DNA of 64,000 bases, from NCBI GenBank assembly GCA_965658615.1, contig CBFHSX010000002.1, forward strand, positions 1 through 64,000. Direction: 5' to 3'. Shown piece by piece: positions 41,688 through 50,803 of this stretch; position 1 is the first letter of the stretch, and each line of letters begins with the position of its first letter. The position numbers were made by a program, and so were the translations under genes. This DNA is from UBA8337 sp965658615 (lineage in GTDB: Bacteria; Pseudomonadota; Alphaproteobacteria; RS24). Below the pieces are notes generated by a model, which had not been told where the DNA came from, did no database searches, and saw only the letters and a list, made by a program, of their open reading frames with translations.

Positions 41688-42242
41688 CTAATCGGCCAAT
41701 TCCAATTCATCTTCCAATTGCTCGACCGACCATTCGGCCTTGCGTTCGAGACTATTGGTAAAAAACAGACCCGATAGCGCCACCACCATACCGGCCATGG
41801 TCGGCAGCGTGGCTTTTGAGATGCCCGACGCCATGGCGCGGGCATTGCCCGAACCGGTGACGGCCATCACATCAAACACTTCCACCATGCCGGTTACCGT
41901 GCCCAACAGACCGAGAAACGGCGCCAAGGCAACCAATACTTTAATATAAGACAGATTGGCAGTGGCCTTGATTTTGGCGTCTGAAATAATCATCTCACGA
42001 ATCCGGTGCGCCGCCCAGCTTTTATGCTCTTTGCGTGCGCCCCATTCGGCCAGCCGCTGCGCTTTCAGCGCTTTAAACTCGCCGCGGAAATAGCTGTAAC
42101 GCTCATAAATCAGGCCCCACAAAACCAGCGTGGACAGCATGATAATGACCAGCACATCGCCACCCAATTCGAGGAAGTCGCGCACACCGCGTACCGCCTC
42201 AAACGGGTTCAGAAACAGCCAGATGATATCGCTGAATTCCAT
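41688..42242 (-). CDS. exbB: ExbB/TolQ-type proton channel protein (short)
   Basis: A 184-residue MotA/TolQ/ExbB protein with three membrane segments (about residues 25-45, 100-122 and 143-163). The family motif is VALAPFLGLLGTVTGMVEVF and the late one ISKATLPTMAGMVVALSGLFF. This is the canonical channel partner of ExbD in the operon. It lies 14 bases after the long ExbB-like gene. Confidence 0.93.
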   Translation of the reverse strand: MEFSDIIWLFLNPFEAVRGVRDFLELGGDVLVIIMLSTLVLWGLIYERYSYFRGEFKALKAQRLAEWGARKEHKSWAAHRIREMIISDAKIKATANLSYIKVLVALAPFLGLLGTVTGMVEVFDVMAVTGSGNARAMASGISKATLPTMAGMVVALSGLFFTNSLERKAEWSVEQLEDELELAD

Positions 42243-42256
42243 GCCTTACGGCTCCG

Positions 42257-43642
42257 CTATTTCTTCTCAGCATGCGCGGCAATCATACCGGCAGCCTGCT
42301 CTTCGAGAATTTGCACGATTTCACGCGAGCGTGTGGCAGCAACCGAATGCAAGAGCAGGATCGGAATCGCCACAACAAGACCCAGCACCGTGGTGATCAA
42401 GGCTTGTGAAATACCACCTGCCATCAGCTTCGGGTCTCCCGTGCCAAACAACGTAATTGCTTGGAAGGTCAGGATCATACCCGTCACCGTGCCCAACAGA
42501 CCCATAAGCGGGGCCACACCGGACAGCAATTTCATCAGCGACAGGTTTTTCTCCAGCGCCGGCATTTCTTTCAAAATCGCATCATCCAGTTTCAGCTCCA
42601 GCACTTCCACATCAGCCGATTGGTTTGACTGATAGGCAGCCCAGACACGGCCCAGCGGCGAATCGCCGGCGGCTTGGCCTTCGGCCAGCTGTTTTTTCAC
42701 TGTCCGCGCCGTCAGCGTCAGGCGGGTAATGCGCTCCAGCGCAACACCGACACCAAAGAAGCCGAGGATGATAATAATGTAACCGACAAGACCACCTTGA
42801 TTGATACGCTCAAACAGGGTCGGCATTTGCAAGAACAGGTTCAAAATCGCACCACGCGACGGGTCAACCGGGGCAGCAACCAATGTGCCCGGCGCGCCGT
42901 CCAACAGCGTGTCAGCCGCATCGCCGAAACGTGCCGGCGGTTGGCGACCCAAATCGGCAAAACGACCATTGCCGGCATAACGGACAAAATTGCCGTCTGC
43001 CAGAGCCGTAAACGGACCGACGCGCGTCACTTGTGCGTCGCGGATCGAGCCGTCCAGATTGACCACTTCGCCGGCGAAAGTTTTCACTTCGCCTTGCGCC
43101 GTCATTTCTTGTTGCAGGGTGAACCACAGCAATTCGAGCTGGTCCATGGCCGGCAGACCCTTGGTCTTGGCCAGAACACCCAGCGGCTCGCCACGGCCCG
43201 GCAATTCACCGGAAATGGCGCTTTCTTCAACTTGCGCTTTGGTTTCACCGGCCACTTGGCGGACAATACCGAATAATTCGCCGAACACGCCAAGGCGTTC
43301 ATTCAGCAAGCCTTCAAGCTCGGCCAGTTTCAGCTCGTTTTCAGAGAAATCTTTTTCCAGACGCTCGGAGCGGGCTTCTTCGCGCTTAATGGCGTTTTGC
43401 GTGCGCGTCAGCAGGCTTTTCTGCTGGTTGCGGTTTTTGCGAAACTCCGCTTCGCGGGCGGCAAAATCAGCATTGTCGCGCACGCGGCCTTGGCGCACTT
43501 GTTCGAGCAATTGCTGCAGGGTCACTTCATCGGCGTCTGCCACTTGTGCCGCATTTTGCGCTTGCGCCGGAGCGAAAGCGGTAACACCCAGAGCCATAGC
43601 GAGGCTAAAAGCTGCGAGTTTATTGTTCATAGTCGTCAACAT
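42257..43642 (-). CDS. Long MotA/TolQ/ExbB protein with periplasmic coiled coil (TtpC-like)
   Basis: A 461-residue protein with a signal peptide (ending APAQAQ), a coiled-coil periplasmic region over about residues 40-125, a further periplasmic domain to about 270, and a C-terminal TolQ/ExbB domain with LLSGVAPLMGLLGTVTGMILTF. This architecture is that of TtpC, the extra ExbB-like protein required by TonB2 systems in Vibrio. The ATG at 43642 is seven bases after AGGGGG; the ATG at 43648 is too close to that site. It follows the DUF3450 gene after 11 bases. Confidence 0.88.
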   Translation of the reverse strand: MLTTMNNKLAAFSLAMALGVTAFAPAQAQNAAQVADADEVTLQQLLEQVRQGRVRDNADFAAREAEFRKNRNQQKSLLTRTQNAIKREEARSERLEKDFSENELKLAELEGLLNERLGVFGELFGIVRQVAGETKAQVEESAISGELPGRGEPLGVLAKTKGLPAMDQLELLWFTLQQEMTAQGEVKTFAGEVVNLDGSIRDAQVTRVGPFTALADGNFVRYAGNGRFADLGRQPPARFGDAADTLLDGAPGTLVAAPVDPSRGAILNLFLQMPTLFERINQGGLVGYIIIILGFFGVGVALERITRLTLTARTVKKQLAEGQAAGDSPLGRVWAAYQSNQSADVEVLELKLDDAILKEMPALEKNLSLMKLLSGVAPLMGLLGTVTGMILTFQAITLFGTGDPKLMAGGISQALITTVLGLVVAIPILLLHSVAATRSREIVQILEEQAAGMIAAHAEKK

Positions 43643-43653
43643 GGTCATGCCCC

Positions 43654-44412
43654 CTATTGGCCGATCATCACCGGCACGACCATCAGGTCAGGTGCCGCTT
43701 GTTGTTTGGCGATACGCAAAGCTGAGCGCAATTCGGTGTCGAAATCGCCGTCCAGATCGGTGAAGCTTTTGCTGGTTGTATTCCAAGCGCCGCTTTCTGC
43801 GCCATCCAGCGTCTGATAGACCAGCGCGACACGGCCAATGCGCAAAAACGCAACCGTGCGCTCTTCGCCATTAATGTCCATTTGGCCTTCATAGGCTTCA
43901 ATGGTGCGGCCATATTCGTTTTCGATTTCATAGGCTTCGAGGATGAGACGATATTTTTCGGCCGGATTGGCGTCGGAGCGGTCCATCAAAGCGCGCAGAT
44001 TTTGTACACGGGCCCTGCGCTCATCGATGAGGAACGGAACATCCAAGTCGACAAAGGCCTCCAGCGCGTCGATCATGCGGAACATGAGCGGCACAATGGT
44101 CCGGTCAACATTGGTTACATCTTCGATTTGTTGGCGAATCGATACCATCTCGGCTTTTTGCGCCGTGATGAGTTTCTCCAATTGCGCGTTATATTCGCGC
44201 AGAGATGCCAATTGTTTGAGCGCGGCGCGGTAATCGCGTGTCAGCGTGTCGGTTTCATCGTCCAACGCATCGATACGTTGCTGTGATGCTTTACCGTCAG
44301 ATGTCGCGGCCTGCGCAACTTGCGTCACATTATCTAAAGATTGTGCCTTGGCCGGCTGTCCAGCCAGCGCCAATACGGCAATAAACGCAGAAAATAAGCC
44401 AATGATTTTCAT
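43654..44412 (-). CDS. DUF3450 periplasmic coiled-coil protein
   Basis: A 252-residue exported protein with a signal peptide (ending GQPAKAQ). Residues 40-100 are predicted coiled coil, and the central VPLMFRMIDALEAFVDLDVPFLIDERRARV and LEAYEIENEYGRTIEAYEG are the DUF3450 signature. It is the first gene of the operon DUF3450-TtpC-ExbB-ExbD-TonB-TPR, the order found in other TonB2 clusters. Its molecular role is not established. AGGGGG precedes the ATG. Confidence 0.9.
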   Translation of the reverse strand: MKIIGLFSAFIAVLALAGQPAKAQSLDNVTQVAQAATSDGKASQQRIDALDDETDTLTRDYRAALKQLASLREYNAQLEKLITAQKAEMVSIRQQIEDVTNVDRTIVPLMFRMIDALEAFVDLDVPFLIDERRARVQNLRALMDRSDANPAEKYRLILEAYEIENEYGRTIEAYEGQMDINGEERTVAFLRIGRVALVYQTLDGAESGAWNTTSKSFTDLDGDFDTELRSALRIAKQQAAPDLMVVPVMIGQ

Positions 44413-44439
44413 GGCATCCCCCTAAAAAGGTCGTGTCTC

Positions 44440-44479
44440 CCTCAGATGGCACTCTCCCTTTAATAGGGTGTCACTGAGG
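44440..44479 (-). promoter_or_regulatory. Leader hairpin upstream of the TonB operon
   Basis: On the minus strand CCTCAG pairs with CTGAGG, CAC with GTG and CCCT with AGGG around an ATTAA loop, with a small internal loop and bulges. It lies 28 bases before the DUF3450 start. It could be a leader structure or an operator. The rest of the 288-base gap to the next gene shows no clear Fur box. Confidence 0.4.
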
Positions 44480-44700
44480 CCGTTGGTTTGTTTAATCAAT
44501 GCTATCCCCAAAATCAAACGGAATCTCGGCTTTCCGTTATAAAAAACGTGAAATGACAGAAAAAATGGAATAAGTCGCTTTGTTTCCATGTTGTCGGCAT
44601 GTTTTTAGATATTTGTGACCGCTTGGACCGCATTTTTCGGCTCGCTTGTGTTTTCGCCCCTCCCAGCTAGAATGGCCGACAAACTCAGAGAGGACATATT

Positions 44701-45678
44701 ATGCGCGCATTGATGGTTTCGGATTTATTGCCCGATTTCGGCGGCGTTGCCTTGCGTGATATGGCCGAGCCGCAAGTCGGCGCCGGTGATGTCCTGATTA
44801 AAGTCGAAGCGGCTGCGCTGGGGTTTCCTGACCTCTTAATGACGCATGGCGGCTATCAGCACAAACCGCCTTTGCCTTTTGTGCCGGGCATGGAATTGGC
44901 CGGTGAAATTATCGCCATGGGCGCAAATGTCAGCGGCCTGAAGCCCGGCGATAAGGTGGTCAGCAGCGGTATTGGCGGTTTTGCCGAGATGTTTTGCGCC
45001 GCCGCCGACCGGGTGCGTAAATTGCCCGATAATATGAGCACCGCTGAAGGCGCCGCTTTCGGCTCGGCCTATCTGACGGCTTATGTATCGCTGGTGCGCC
45101 GCGGCATGCTGGCAAAAGGTGAATGGCTTTTGGTGCATGGCGCAGCAGGCGGTGTCGGTCTGGCCGCCATTGATCTGGGCAAGCAATTGGGTGCGAAAAT
45201 TATTGCCACCGCCTCCAAGGACGAAAAACTGGCCGCCATTGATAAGGCTTTTGCGCCCGACGCGCTGATCAATGTCAATGACGGGTTTCGTGAAAGGGTC
45301 AAGGACCTGACCGGCGGCGGCGCAGATGTGATTTATGACCCGGTCGGCGGCGATGTGTTTGACGAAAGCGTGCGCTGCATTGCTTGGGGCGGGCGGCTTT
45401 TGGTCGTCGGCTTTGCCAATGGCCGTATTCCTCAAATTTCGGTCAATATGCCGCTGATTAAGGGTTTTTCCGTGGTCGGTGTGCGGGCCGGTGAATATGG
45501 CCGCCGCGACCCCATAAAAGGCGCCGAAAACCAAGAGGTGATTTGGGCGATGGCAGCGAAAGGACAATTGCGCCCGCATGTGCATGCCATTGTGCCGCTA
45601 TCTGAATGGCGCGAGGCCTTTGATATGATGCAAGCGCGCGATATTGTCGGGCGCGTCATTATTGATCCGCAAGCCTGA
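44701..45678 (+). CDS. Zinc-independent quinone oxidoreductase (MDR family)
   Basis: A 325-residue medium-chain reductase. The catalytic N-domain has LPFVPGMELAGEI and the nucleotide fold LLVHGAAGGVGLAAIDLGKQLGA, then DVIYDPVGGDVFDES. No structural zinc cysteines are present, which places it with NADPH:quinone oxidoreductases rather than alcohol dehydrogenases. The physiological substrate is unknown. It is a single gene, divergent from the TonB operon. Confidence 0.88.
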   Translation: MRALMVSDLLPDFGGVALRDMAEPQVGAGDVLIKVEAAALGFPDLLMTHGGYQHKPPLPFVPGMELAGEIIAMGANVSGLKPGDKVVSSGIGGFAEMFCAAADRVRKLPDNMSTAEGAAFGSAYLTAYVSLVRRGMLAKGEWLLVHGAAGGVGLAAIDLGKQLGAKIIATASKDEKLAAIDKAFAPDALINVNDGFRERVKDLTGGGADVIYDPVGGDVFDESVRCIAWGGRLLVVGFANGRIPQISVNMPLIKGFSVVGVRAGEYGRRDPIKGAENQEVIWAMAAKGQLRPHVHAIVPLSEWREAFDMMQARDIVGRVIIDPQA

Positions 45679-45684
45679 TCAACA

Positions 45685-45784
45685 GGGCAAAAAAACCGCC
45701 GCTTTTTTAAGTGATTTGCCGCTTGACACCGGGCTTTTGGCTTGTATATTCGCCGCTCAAGCCAGCAGGGGCGGTTTTTTGCCC
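45685..45784 (+). promoter_or_regulatory. rplU promoter flanked by a long inverted repeat
   Basis: TTGACA (45723-45728) and TATATT (45745-45750), 16 bases apart, form a near-consensus promoter for rplU-rpmA. The repeat GGGCAAAAAAACCGCC (45685-45700) is matched in inverted form by GGCGGTTTTTTGCCC (45770-45784), differing by one A. The right arm falls within the rplU leader. Confidence 0.6.
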
Positions 45785-45838
45785 GCAACGCTTGGTTTTA
45801 TTGGATAAACGCCCTTTGGGCATGACTGGATTGATACC

Positions 45839-46207
45839 ATGTATGCAGTAATTCGCACCGGTGGCAAACAATATCGCGTCAACAAAGACGATGTGATTGC
45901 GATCGAAAAGCTCGACGGCAAAGCCGGCGATAAGGTTAAATTTGACGATATTTTGATGCTGGGCGAAGACGGCAAAGAGCCGAAAATCGGCGAGCCGACC
46001 GTCAAAGGTGCCAGCGTTACGGCAGAAGTGCTGGAACAAGGCCGTGCCGATAAAATCTCGGTCATCAAATTCCGTCGTCGTAAAAACTACCACCGTAATA
46101 AAGGCCATCGTCAACATGAGACGGTGCTGAAAATTACCGATATTTCGGCCAAGGCCGCCGCCAAAAAGGCAGCGCCGAAAGCTGAAGAAGCGGCAAGCGA
46201 GGAGTAA
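45839..46207 (+). CDS. rplU: 50S ribosomal protein bL21
   Basis: A 122-residue bL21 that binds 23S rRNA in the large subunit. It begins MYAVIRTGGKQYRVNKDD and contains KFRRRKNYHRNKGHRQ, the basic rRNA-binding loop with the family HRQ end. The C-terminal Ala/Lys/Glu tail (AKAAAKKAAPKAEEAASEE) extends beyond the E. coli protein, as is common in alphaproteobacteria. rpmA follows after 6 bases. Confidence 0.98.
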   Translation: MYAVIRTGGKQYRVNKDDVIAIEKLDGKAGDKVKFDDILMLGEDGKEPKIGEPTVKGASVTAEVLEQGRADKISVIKFRRRKNYHRNKGHRQHETVLKITDISAKAAAKKAAPKAEEAASEE

Positions 46208-46213
46208 GGATAA

Positions 46214-46483
46214 ATGGCTCATAAAAAGGCAGGCGGTTCATCCCGTAACGGTCGCGACTCAGCCGGTCGCCGCCTTGGTGTCAAAAAATTCGGTGGCGAG
46301 CATGTCATTCCGGGCAATATCATTATCCGCCAGCGCGGTACCAAATGGCACCCGGGCGATAATGTCGGCATGGGCAAAGACCACACGATTTTTGCCGTCA
46401 CGGAAGGCAATGTGACGTTTAAAGAAGCCCGCGGTGGCCGCACGGTTGTTTCCGTTGCCCCATTGGCTGACGCTGCTGAATAG
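46214..46483 (+). CDS. rpmA: 50S ribosomal protein bL27
   Basis: An 89-residue bL27, whose flexible N-terminus reaches the peptidyl transferase centre. MAHKKAGGSSRNGRDSAGRRLGVK is diagnostic (first part shown), with VIPGNIIIRQRG and GRDHTIFA-like GKDHTIFA. It starts directly with the mature MAHKKAGG form, so no N-terminal processing is needed. Followed by a terminator. Confidence 0.98.
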   Translation: MAHKKAGGSSRNGRDSAGRRLGVKKFGGEHVIPGNIIIRQRGTKWHPGDNVGMGKDHTIFAVTEGNVTFKEARGGRTVVSVAPLADAAE

Positions 46484-46515
46484 CGGGACTTGCTGACCCC
46501 GCATGGGGTCACGAT

Positions 46516-46555
46516 AAAAAGGGAGATGGCCCCAACCGGCCCTCTCCCTTTTTTA
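46516..46555 (+). terminator. Rho-independent terminator after rpmA
   Basis: AAAAAGGGAGA pairs with TCTCCCTTTTT around an inner GGCC/GGCC segment, ending in a run of T. It separates the ribosomal genes from obgE. Confidence 0.93.
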
Positions 46556-46610
46556 TTTCGCACTTTATTCTTTCCGGCAAAACCGGTTATTTTGAGCGCA
46601 GGGACGCATT

Positions 46611-47678
46611 ATGAAATTTCTCGACCAAGCCAAAGTCTATATTCGCTCCGGTGACGGTGGTGCCGGTTGCGTGTCATTTCGGCGCGAGAAATATGTCGAA
46701 TTTGGCGGCCCCGATGGCGGCGATGGCGGGCGTGGCGGCGATGTGATTGCCGAATGCGTCGACGGGCTTAACACACTGATCGATTATCGCTACCGCCAGC
46801 ATTTCAAAGCCGGCACGGGCGTGCACGGCATGGGCCGCAACCGCACCGGTGCAGACGGTTTTGACAAAGTTTTGAAAGTGCCGGTCGGCACGCAAATTTT
46901 CGCCGAAGACAATGAAACCCTGCTCGCCGATTTGACCGAGATCGGTCAAGAGGTTGTGCTGGCCAAGGGCGGCAATGGCGGTTTTGGCAATGCGCGCTTT
47001 AAAGGCCCGTCCAATCAAGCCCCGCGCCATGCCAATCCCGGCCTTGAAGGTCGCGATGCGTGGGTCTGGCTGCGCCTCAAACTGATCGCCGATATCGGCC
47101 TTTTGGGTTTGCCCAATGCCGGCAAATCAACGCTTTTGTCGAGTGTCAGTCGCGCGCGGCCGAAAATTGCCGATTATCCCTTCACCACATTGCACCCTAA
47201 TCTGGGTGTGGTTGGCGCGCCCGACCGTAAATCGGGCCGCGAATTTGTCATGGCCGATATTCCGGGGCTGATTGAGGGGGCGGCCGATGGCGCCGGTCTG
47301 GGGCATCGCTTCCTCGGCCATGTCGAGCGCTGCGCCGCGCTTTTGCACCTTATCGATGTGACACAAGATAATCTGGCCGAGGCCTATTTGACTATTCGCA
47401 ATGAATTGGCGGCCTATGATGACGCCATGGTCGCAAAACCCGAACTGGTGGCGCTGACCAAATGCGATGCGCTGACGCCTGAATTGGTAGCCGATCAAAA
47501 AGCGCAAATCGAGCATGTCGTCAAAGGCGAAATTATCGAGATTTCCTCGGTCAGTGGCGACGGTCTGCAATATCTCTACGACCGGCTGCTGGCCATGATT
47601 GATGCCGACACACAAGCCAATGCCGCAGCCAATGCGACGGCCGGGGCGGGCTGGCATCCTTTGCGCGAGGGCGAGTAA
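46611..47678 (+). CDS. obgE: GTPase Obg
   Basis: A 355-residue Obg/CgtA GTPase involved in 50S assembly and stress signalling. The glycine-rich N-terminal Obg domain (SGDGGAGCVSFRREKYVEFGGPDGGDGGRGG in overlapping parts) is followed by G1 GLPNAGKST, the switch-I threonine in PFTTLHPNLGVV, G3 DIPGLIEGA and G4 TKCD. The C-terminal extension is short, as in alphaproteobacteria. The TAA overlaps the proB ATG. Confidence 0.96.
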   Translation: MKFLDQAKVYIRSGDGGAGCVSFRREKYVEFGGPDGGDGGRGGDVIAECVDGLNTLIDYRYRQHFKAGTGVHGMGRNRTGADGFDKVLKVPVGTQIFAEDNETLLADLTEIGQEVVLAKGGNGGFGNARFKGPSNQAPRHANPGLEGRDAWVWLRLKLIADIGLLGLPNAGKSTLLSSVSRARPKIADYPFTTLHPNLGVVGAPDRKSGREFVMADIPGLIEGAADGAGLGHRFLGHVERCAALLHLIDVTQDNLAEAYLTIRNELAAYDDAMVAKPELVALTKCDALTPELVADQKAQIEHVVKGEIIEISSVSGDGLQYLYDRLLAMIDADTQANAAANATAGAGWHPLREGE

Positions 47679-48805
47679 TGCGCGGCGCGGTCGACAAGGC
47701 AAAATTGCTGGTTGTGAAAACCGGTTCCTCGCTGCTGCTTGATGGCGAGGCGCTCAATCGGGCCTGGCTGGATGCGCTGGCCGCTGATCTGGCGACTTTG
47801 CGCGCCGCCGGGCAAGAGGTCATTATTGTCACATCGGGGGCGGTGGCGCTGGGCTGCGCCGCTTTAGGGCTGCAGCGCGCCAGCCTCAGCCTGGCCGAAA
47901 CACAAGCCGCGGCCGCCAATGGACAAATCGCTCTGCTGCGCGGCTGGCAGGAAGCGCTGGGCGCGCAAGGCCTGCAAACCGCGCAAATTTTGTTGACGGC
48001 CGAGGATACGGAGCAAAGACGCCGCTATCTCAATGCGCGGCAAACCATTCGCGCACTGCTGGATATTGGCGTCGTGCCGGTGATCAATGAAAATGACACA
48101 GTGGCGACGCAAGAATTGCGCTATGGCGATAATGACCGGCTGGCGGCGCGTGTGGCGGCCATGGTATCGGCCGATTGTCTGTTGCTCCTATCCGATATTG
48201 ACGGGCTGTATAGCGCCAATCCGAGCGAGCAAGCCGATGCCGCTTTTATCGACCGGATTGACAGAATTACCCCCGAAATTGAGGCCATGGCGGGCGGCAC
48301 AGGCAGCGCCCATGGCTCGGGCGGCATGGTAACGAAACTACAAGCGGCGCAAATCGCGCAAAGCGCCGGCTGCCATATGGTGCTGGCCAGTGGCCGCGCG
48401 CTGAACCCGATTGCCGCGCTGAAAAACGGCGCCCGCGCCAGCCTGTTTGCAGCGCATGACAGCCCGTTAAAAGCCCGCAAAAATTGGATCGCCCACACGC
48501 TGCACCCCGCCGGTCAATTGACCATGGATGCGGGCGCGGTGAAGGCTTTGCGAGCCGGCAAATCACTTTTGCCGGTCGGCGTCACGCAAATTGACGGGGC
48601 TTTTGAACGCGGCGATTGCGTCAGCCTGATCGATGCGGCGGGCCATGAGATCGGCCGCGGACTGGCAGCCCTTGCCAGTGACGATGCGCTGCTTATGATG
48701 GGCAAAGCGAGCGGCGAAAGAGACGATATTCTGGGGGGACCTGGGCGCGCCGAATTGGTGCATCGCGACGATATGGTGCTCACCGAAAAAGGAGATGAGG
48801 CATGA
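47678..48805 (+). CDS. proB: Glutamate 5-kinase
   Basis: A 375-residue enzyme, first step of proline synthesis, phosphorylating glutamate. Amino acid kinase fold with VVKTGSSLL, VTSGAVALG, PVINENDTVA and GTGSAHGSGGMVTKL. The C-terminal PUA domain (about residues 285-365) is present, as in E. coli. Start overlaps the obgE stop (TAATG) and stop overlaps the proA ATG (ATGA). Confidence 0.96.
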   Translation: MRGAVDKAKLLVVKTGSSLLLDGEALNRAWLDALAADLATLRAAGQEVIIVTSGAVALGCAALGLQRASLSLAETQAAAANGQIALLRGWQEALGAQGLQTAQILLTAEDTEQRRRYLNARQTIRALLDIGVVPVINENDTVATQELRYGDNDRLAARVAAMVSADCLLLLSDIDGLYSANPSEQADAAFIDRIDRITPEIEAMAGGTGSAHGSGGMVTKLQAAQIAQSAGCHMVLASGRALNPIAALKNGARASLFAAHDSPLKARKNWIAHTLHPAGQLTMDAGAVKALRAGKSLLPVGVTQIDGAFERGDCVSLIDAAGHEIGRGLAALASDDALLMMGKASGERDDILGGPGRAELVHRDDMVLTEKGDEA

Positions 48806-50070
48806 GCGATAATCTGCAAGCCATGATGGCGCAATTGGGCGTCAATGCGAAGGCCGCGGCGCGGCAATTGACGACAGCGGCGACGGCGCAAAAAGACGCG
48901 GCGCTGCAGAACGCCGCCAATGAGCTGCGCGCCGATGCCGCCAATATTATCGCCGCCAATCAAGCGGATATGAAGCTGGCCGAAGCGCAAGAGGTCGGCG
49001 CCGCACGGCTTGACCGCATCATGCTGGACGAAGCCCGCCTTGAAGGCATTGCCCAAGCGCTGGAAGCAATTATTTCGCTGGCCGATCCGGTCGGCACACC
49101 TTTGGCCAATTGGCAGGTCGAAAGCGGGTTGGATATCACCCGCGTGCGCGTGCCGCTTGGCGTTATCGGCGTGATTTATGAAAGCCGCCCCAATGTGACG
49201 GCCGACGCCGCGGCCCTGTGCCTGAAATCGGGCAATGCGGTTATCCTGCGCGGCTCGTCAGAAATTCAAAACTCGGCGCGGCTTATCCATGGCTGTTTTG
49301 CCCGCGCGCTCACCGCGGCCGGGCTTGACCCGCATTGCGTGCAAATAGTCGACACGCCGGACCGGGCGGCCGTTGGCATGATGCTGGCCGGGCTGGACGG
49401 CAATATTGACGTAATCGTGCCGCGTGGCGGCAAAGGGCTGGTTGGGCGCGTACAGGAAGAAGCGCGCGTTCCGGTTTTTGCGCATCTGGATGGCGTTTGC
49501 CATGTTTATGTGCATGAGGCTGCAGATCTCGATATGGCGTGCAATGTGGTGTTGAACGCCAAAATGCGCCGCACCGGTATTTGCGGTGCGGCCGAAACGC
49601 TGCTGGTTGATGCGGCCTGCGCCGACACGCATCTCGCCCCGCTGATTGAGGCGCTGCAAAAACAGGGCTGCGCCGTGCGCGGCGATGCGGCGGCGCAAAG
49701 CGTTAATGAAGATGTCGAAACAGCCGGCGAGGATGATTGGTATGAAGAATATCTCGACGCGATTATCGCGGTCAAAACCGTCGCGGGTCTCGACGAGGCA
49801 GTTGAACATATCGCCAAATATGGCTCGGGCCATACAGAGACCGTGATTTCCGAGGATGCGCAAACCGCGGCTGATTTTCTGACCCGCGTCGATAGCGCGA
49901 TTGTCATGCATAATGCCTCGACACAATTTGCCGATGGCGGCGAGTTCGGCATGGGGGCCGAGATCGGCATTGCCACGGGTCGCTTTCATGCGCGCGGGCC
50001 GGTCGGGCTGGAGCAATTGACCAGCTTCAAATATGCCGTGCGCGGCAACGGCCAGACGCGCCCCAAATGA
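48802..50070 (+). CDS. proA: Glutamate-5-semialdehyde dehydrogenase (gamma-glutamyl phosphate reductase)
   Basis: A 422-residue aldehyde-dehydrogenase-fold enzyme, second step of proline synthesis, using NADPH. VPLGVIGVIYESRPNVTADAA is the family signature. The catalytic cysteine is in RRTGICGAAETLL. The C-terminal LEQLTSFKYAVRGNGQ is typical. It is coupled to proB upstream and nadD downstream by four-base overlaps. Confidence 0.96.
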   Translation: MSDNLQAMMAQLGVNAKAAARQLTTAATAQKDAALQNAANELRADAANIIAANQADMKLAEAQEVGAARLDRIMLDEARLEGIAQALEAIISLADPVGTPLANWQVESGLDITRVRVPLGVIGVIYESRPNVTADAAALCLKSGNAVILRGSSEIQNSARLIHGCFARALTAAGLDPHCVQIVDTPDRAAVGMMLAGLDGNIDVIVPRGGKGLVGRVQEEARVPVFAHLDGVCHVYVHEAADLDMACNVVLNAKMRRTGICGAAETLLVDAACADTHLAPLIEALQKQGCAVRGDAAAQSVNEDVETAGEDDWYEEYLDAIIAVKTVAGLDEAVEHIAKYGSGHTETVISEDAQTAADFLTRVDSAIVMHNASTQFADGGEFGMGAEIGIATGRFHARGPVGLEQLTSFKYAVRGNGQTRPK

Positions 50071-50666
50071 TGCAAACCGGCAAGCCGCCCTTTTTCAGCC
50101 GCGGCCAAACCGTGGTGCTGTTTGGCGGCAGTTTTGACCCGCCGCATGACGGCCACAGGCTGGTCGCCAAAGCCGCCTTGGCGCAGCTTCAGGCGGATTT
50201 TGTCTGGTGGTTGGTCAGTCCGCAAAACCCGTTAAAAGCTCACCGTCCCGGCGCGCAAAGCGACCGCTTGGCGGCGGCGCAAAAGCTGGCGCGGCACCCG
50301 AAATTCATCGTCAGCAATGAAGAAGCCCGGCTTGGCACGCAATATGCGGCGGATACGGTGCAAGCGCTCAAACAAGCGCATCCGGGGGTCCGTTTCATCT
50401 GGCTCATCGGCGCTGACAATCTGGCGCAAATGCACAAATGGAAAGACTGGCAGGTCTTGATGGGCGAGATTGCCATAGCGGTTTATCCGCGCCCCGGTGC
50501 GACGCTGAAAGCGCTGGCCGGCAAGGCGGCCTTGCGATTTGGCACCCGGCGTTTGCCAAGCGCCGAAGCCGCCCGGCTCGGCCGCAGTCGCGCGCCGGCT
50601 TGGACGCTTTTGCACGGTGTGCAGTCGGGTCAAAGCTCGACTGCTTTACGCCAAGCGCAAAAATGA
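50067..50666 (+). CDS. nadD: Nicotinate-nucleotide adenylyltransferase
   Basis: A 199-residue NadD making deamido-NAD from nicotinate mononucleotide and ATP. The nucleotidyltransferase motif is GGSFDPPHDGH, with WLIGADNLAQMHKWKDW in the middle and a late SGQSSTALRQ in place of the usual ISSTxIR. Two adjacent ATG codons occur (50067 and 50070); either could be used. The first overlaps the proA stop. The order proA-nadD-rsfS-rlmH is conserved in alphaproteobacteria. Confidence 0.95.
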   Translation: MMQTGKPPFFSRGQTVVLFGGSFDPPHDGHRLVAKAALAQLQADFVWWLVSPQNPLKAHRPGAQSDRLAAAQKLARHPKFIVSNEEARLGTQYAADTVQALKQAHPGVRFIWLIGADNLAQMHKWKDWQVLMGEIAIAVYPRPGATLKALAGKAALRFGTRRLPSAEAARLGRSRAPAWTLLHGVQSGQSSTALRQAQK

Positions 50667-50803
50667 AGGACGGCAAAGTGAATTGAAAAGCCAACCGAAA
50701 TAATGCTAAAAAAACCTATGGCGGATTTCTGCCATGCAATGTCAAATGTGAGGTAAATACTCTGACCGACAAACAGCCAAGGGCGCAAGCGCCAAAGGCA
50801 CAG

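Noticed and set aside
45707..46222. 171-codon minus-strand frame over rplU
   Set aside because: Overlaps the ribosomal protein gene and its promoter; no support of its own.
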